11,883 bases of DNA from an uncultured Eubacteriales bacterium (GTDB lineage Bacteria; Bacillota; Clostridia; Oscillospirales; Oscillospiraceae), in assembly GCA_900548795.1 (NCBI GenBank), contig URLT01000056.1, forward strand, positions 1 to 11,883, given 5' to 3'. Positions within the stretch are counted from its first letter, which is position 1. Every line of letters starts with the position of its first letter. The notes below the pieces were generated by a model. The model was not told the DNA's origin. It searched no databases and saw only the letters and a list, made by a program, of their open reading frames with translations. Below are positions 11,881-11,883 of the stretch, piece after piece. The position numbers and the translations under genes are program-made.

Positions 11881-11883
11881 AAC

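Noticed and set aside
1..11883. CRISPR array, transposon ends, attachment site, tRNA or rRNA genes
   Set aside because: I found no regularly spaced direct repeats, transposase or integrase frames, inverted-repeat pairs flanking a gene, or tRNA-like cloverleafs.

Overview
The window looks like chromosomal housekeeping DNA from a high-GC member of the Clostridia, most likely Oscillospiraceae or a close relative. The reasons are strong AGGAGG-type ribosome binding sites, GC-rich coding sequence with AT-rich intergenic promoters, a DUF1292 (YrzB-type) protein, a group II ECF ATPase pair next to truA, and a DUF5711 protein. The taxonomy is inferred from gene content and style, not from a marker search. 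I see no mobile element, CRISPR array, rRNA, tRNA or frameshifted gene.

The left part (1-3658) reads on the minus strand in four units. At the edge is the start of a secreted protein of unknown function (1-320). A bidirectional terminator (411-435) separates it from a two-gene unit made of a membrane-anchored SurA/parvulin-like foldase (1302-2855) and tRNA t6A dehydratase TcdA (572-1294). This unit has its own TTGCAA-N17-TATAAT promoter. Upstream, between 3247 and 3002, is a non-coding RNA gene that I read as 6S RNA (ssrS). It has a closing stem, an inner stem, a hairpin on the 3' strand of the central bubble and a terminator. Then comes the DUF1292 protein (3287-3589) with its own promoter.

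A 350-base divergent intergenic region (3590-3939) separates this from a plus-strand gene train running to the right edge: class A penicillin-binding protein (3940-6516), RlmI-like class I methyltransferase (6570-7430), ecfA1, ecfA2, ecfT (7441-9972), truA (9999-10763) and a membrane-anchored DUF5711 protein (10753-11862). A strong ribosome binding site for a further gene lies at the right edge. Spacing from 6570 onward is tight (10 to 26 bases, or overlaps of 7 and 11 bases), so these genes are probably one operon. PBP1A may be the first gene or may have its own transcript.

Functional themes are cell-envelope building and folding (PBP1A, foldase), RNA modification (TcdA, TruA, methyltransferase), vitamin or metal uptake (the shared ECF energizing module, with no S component nearby) and global transcription control (6S RNA). 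The most unusual items are a CxxC-N17-CxxC zinc-ribbon-like insert in the extracytoplasmic part of PBP1A, the 6S RNA locus, and overlapping promoter elements in front of the PBP1A gene. I did not find a convincing new multi-gene system.
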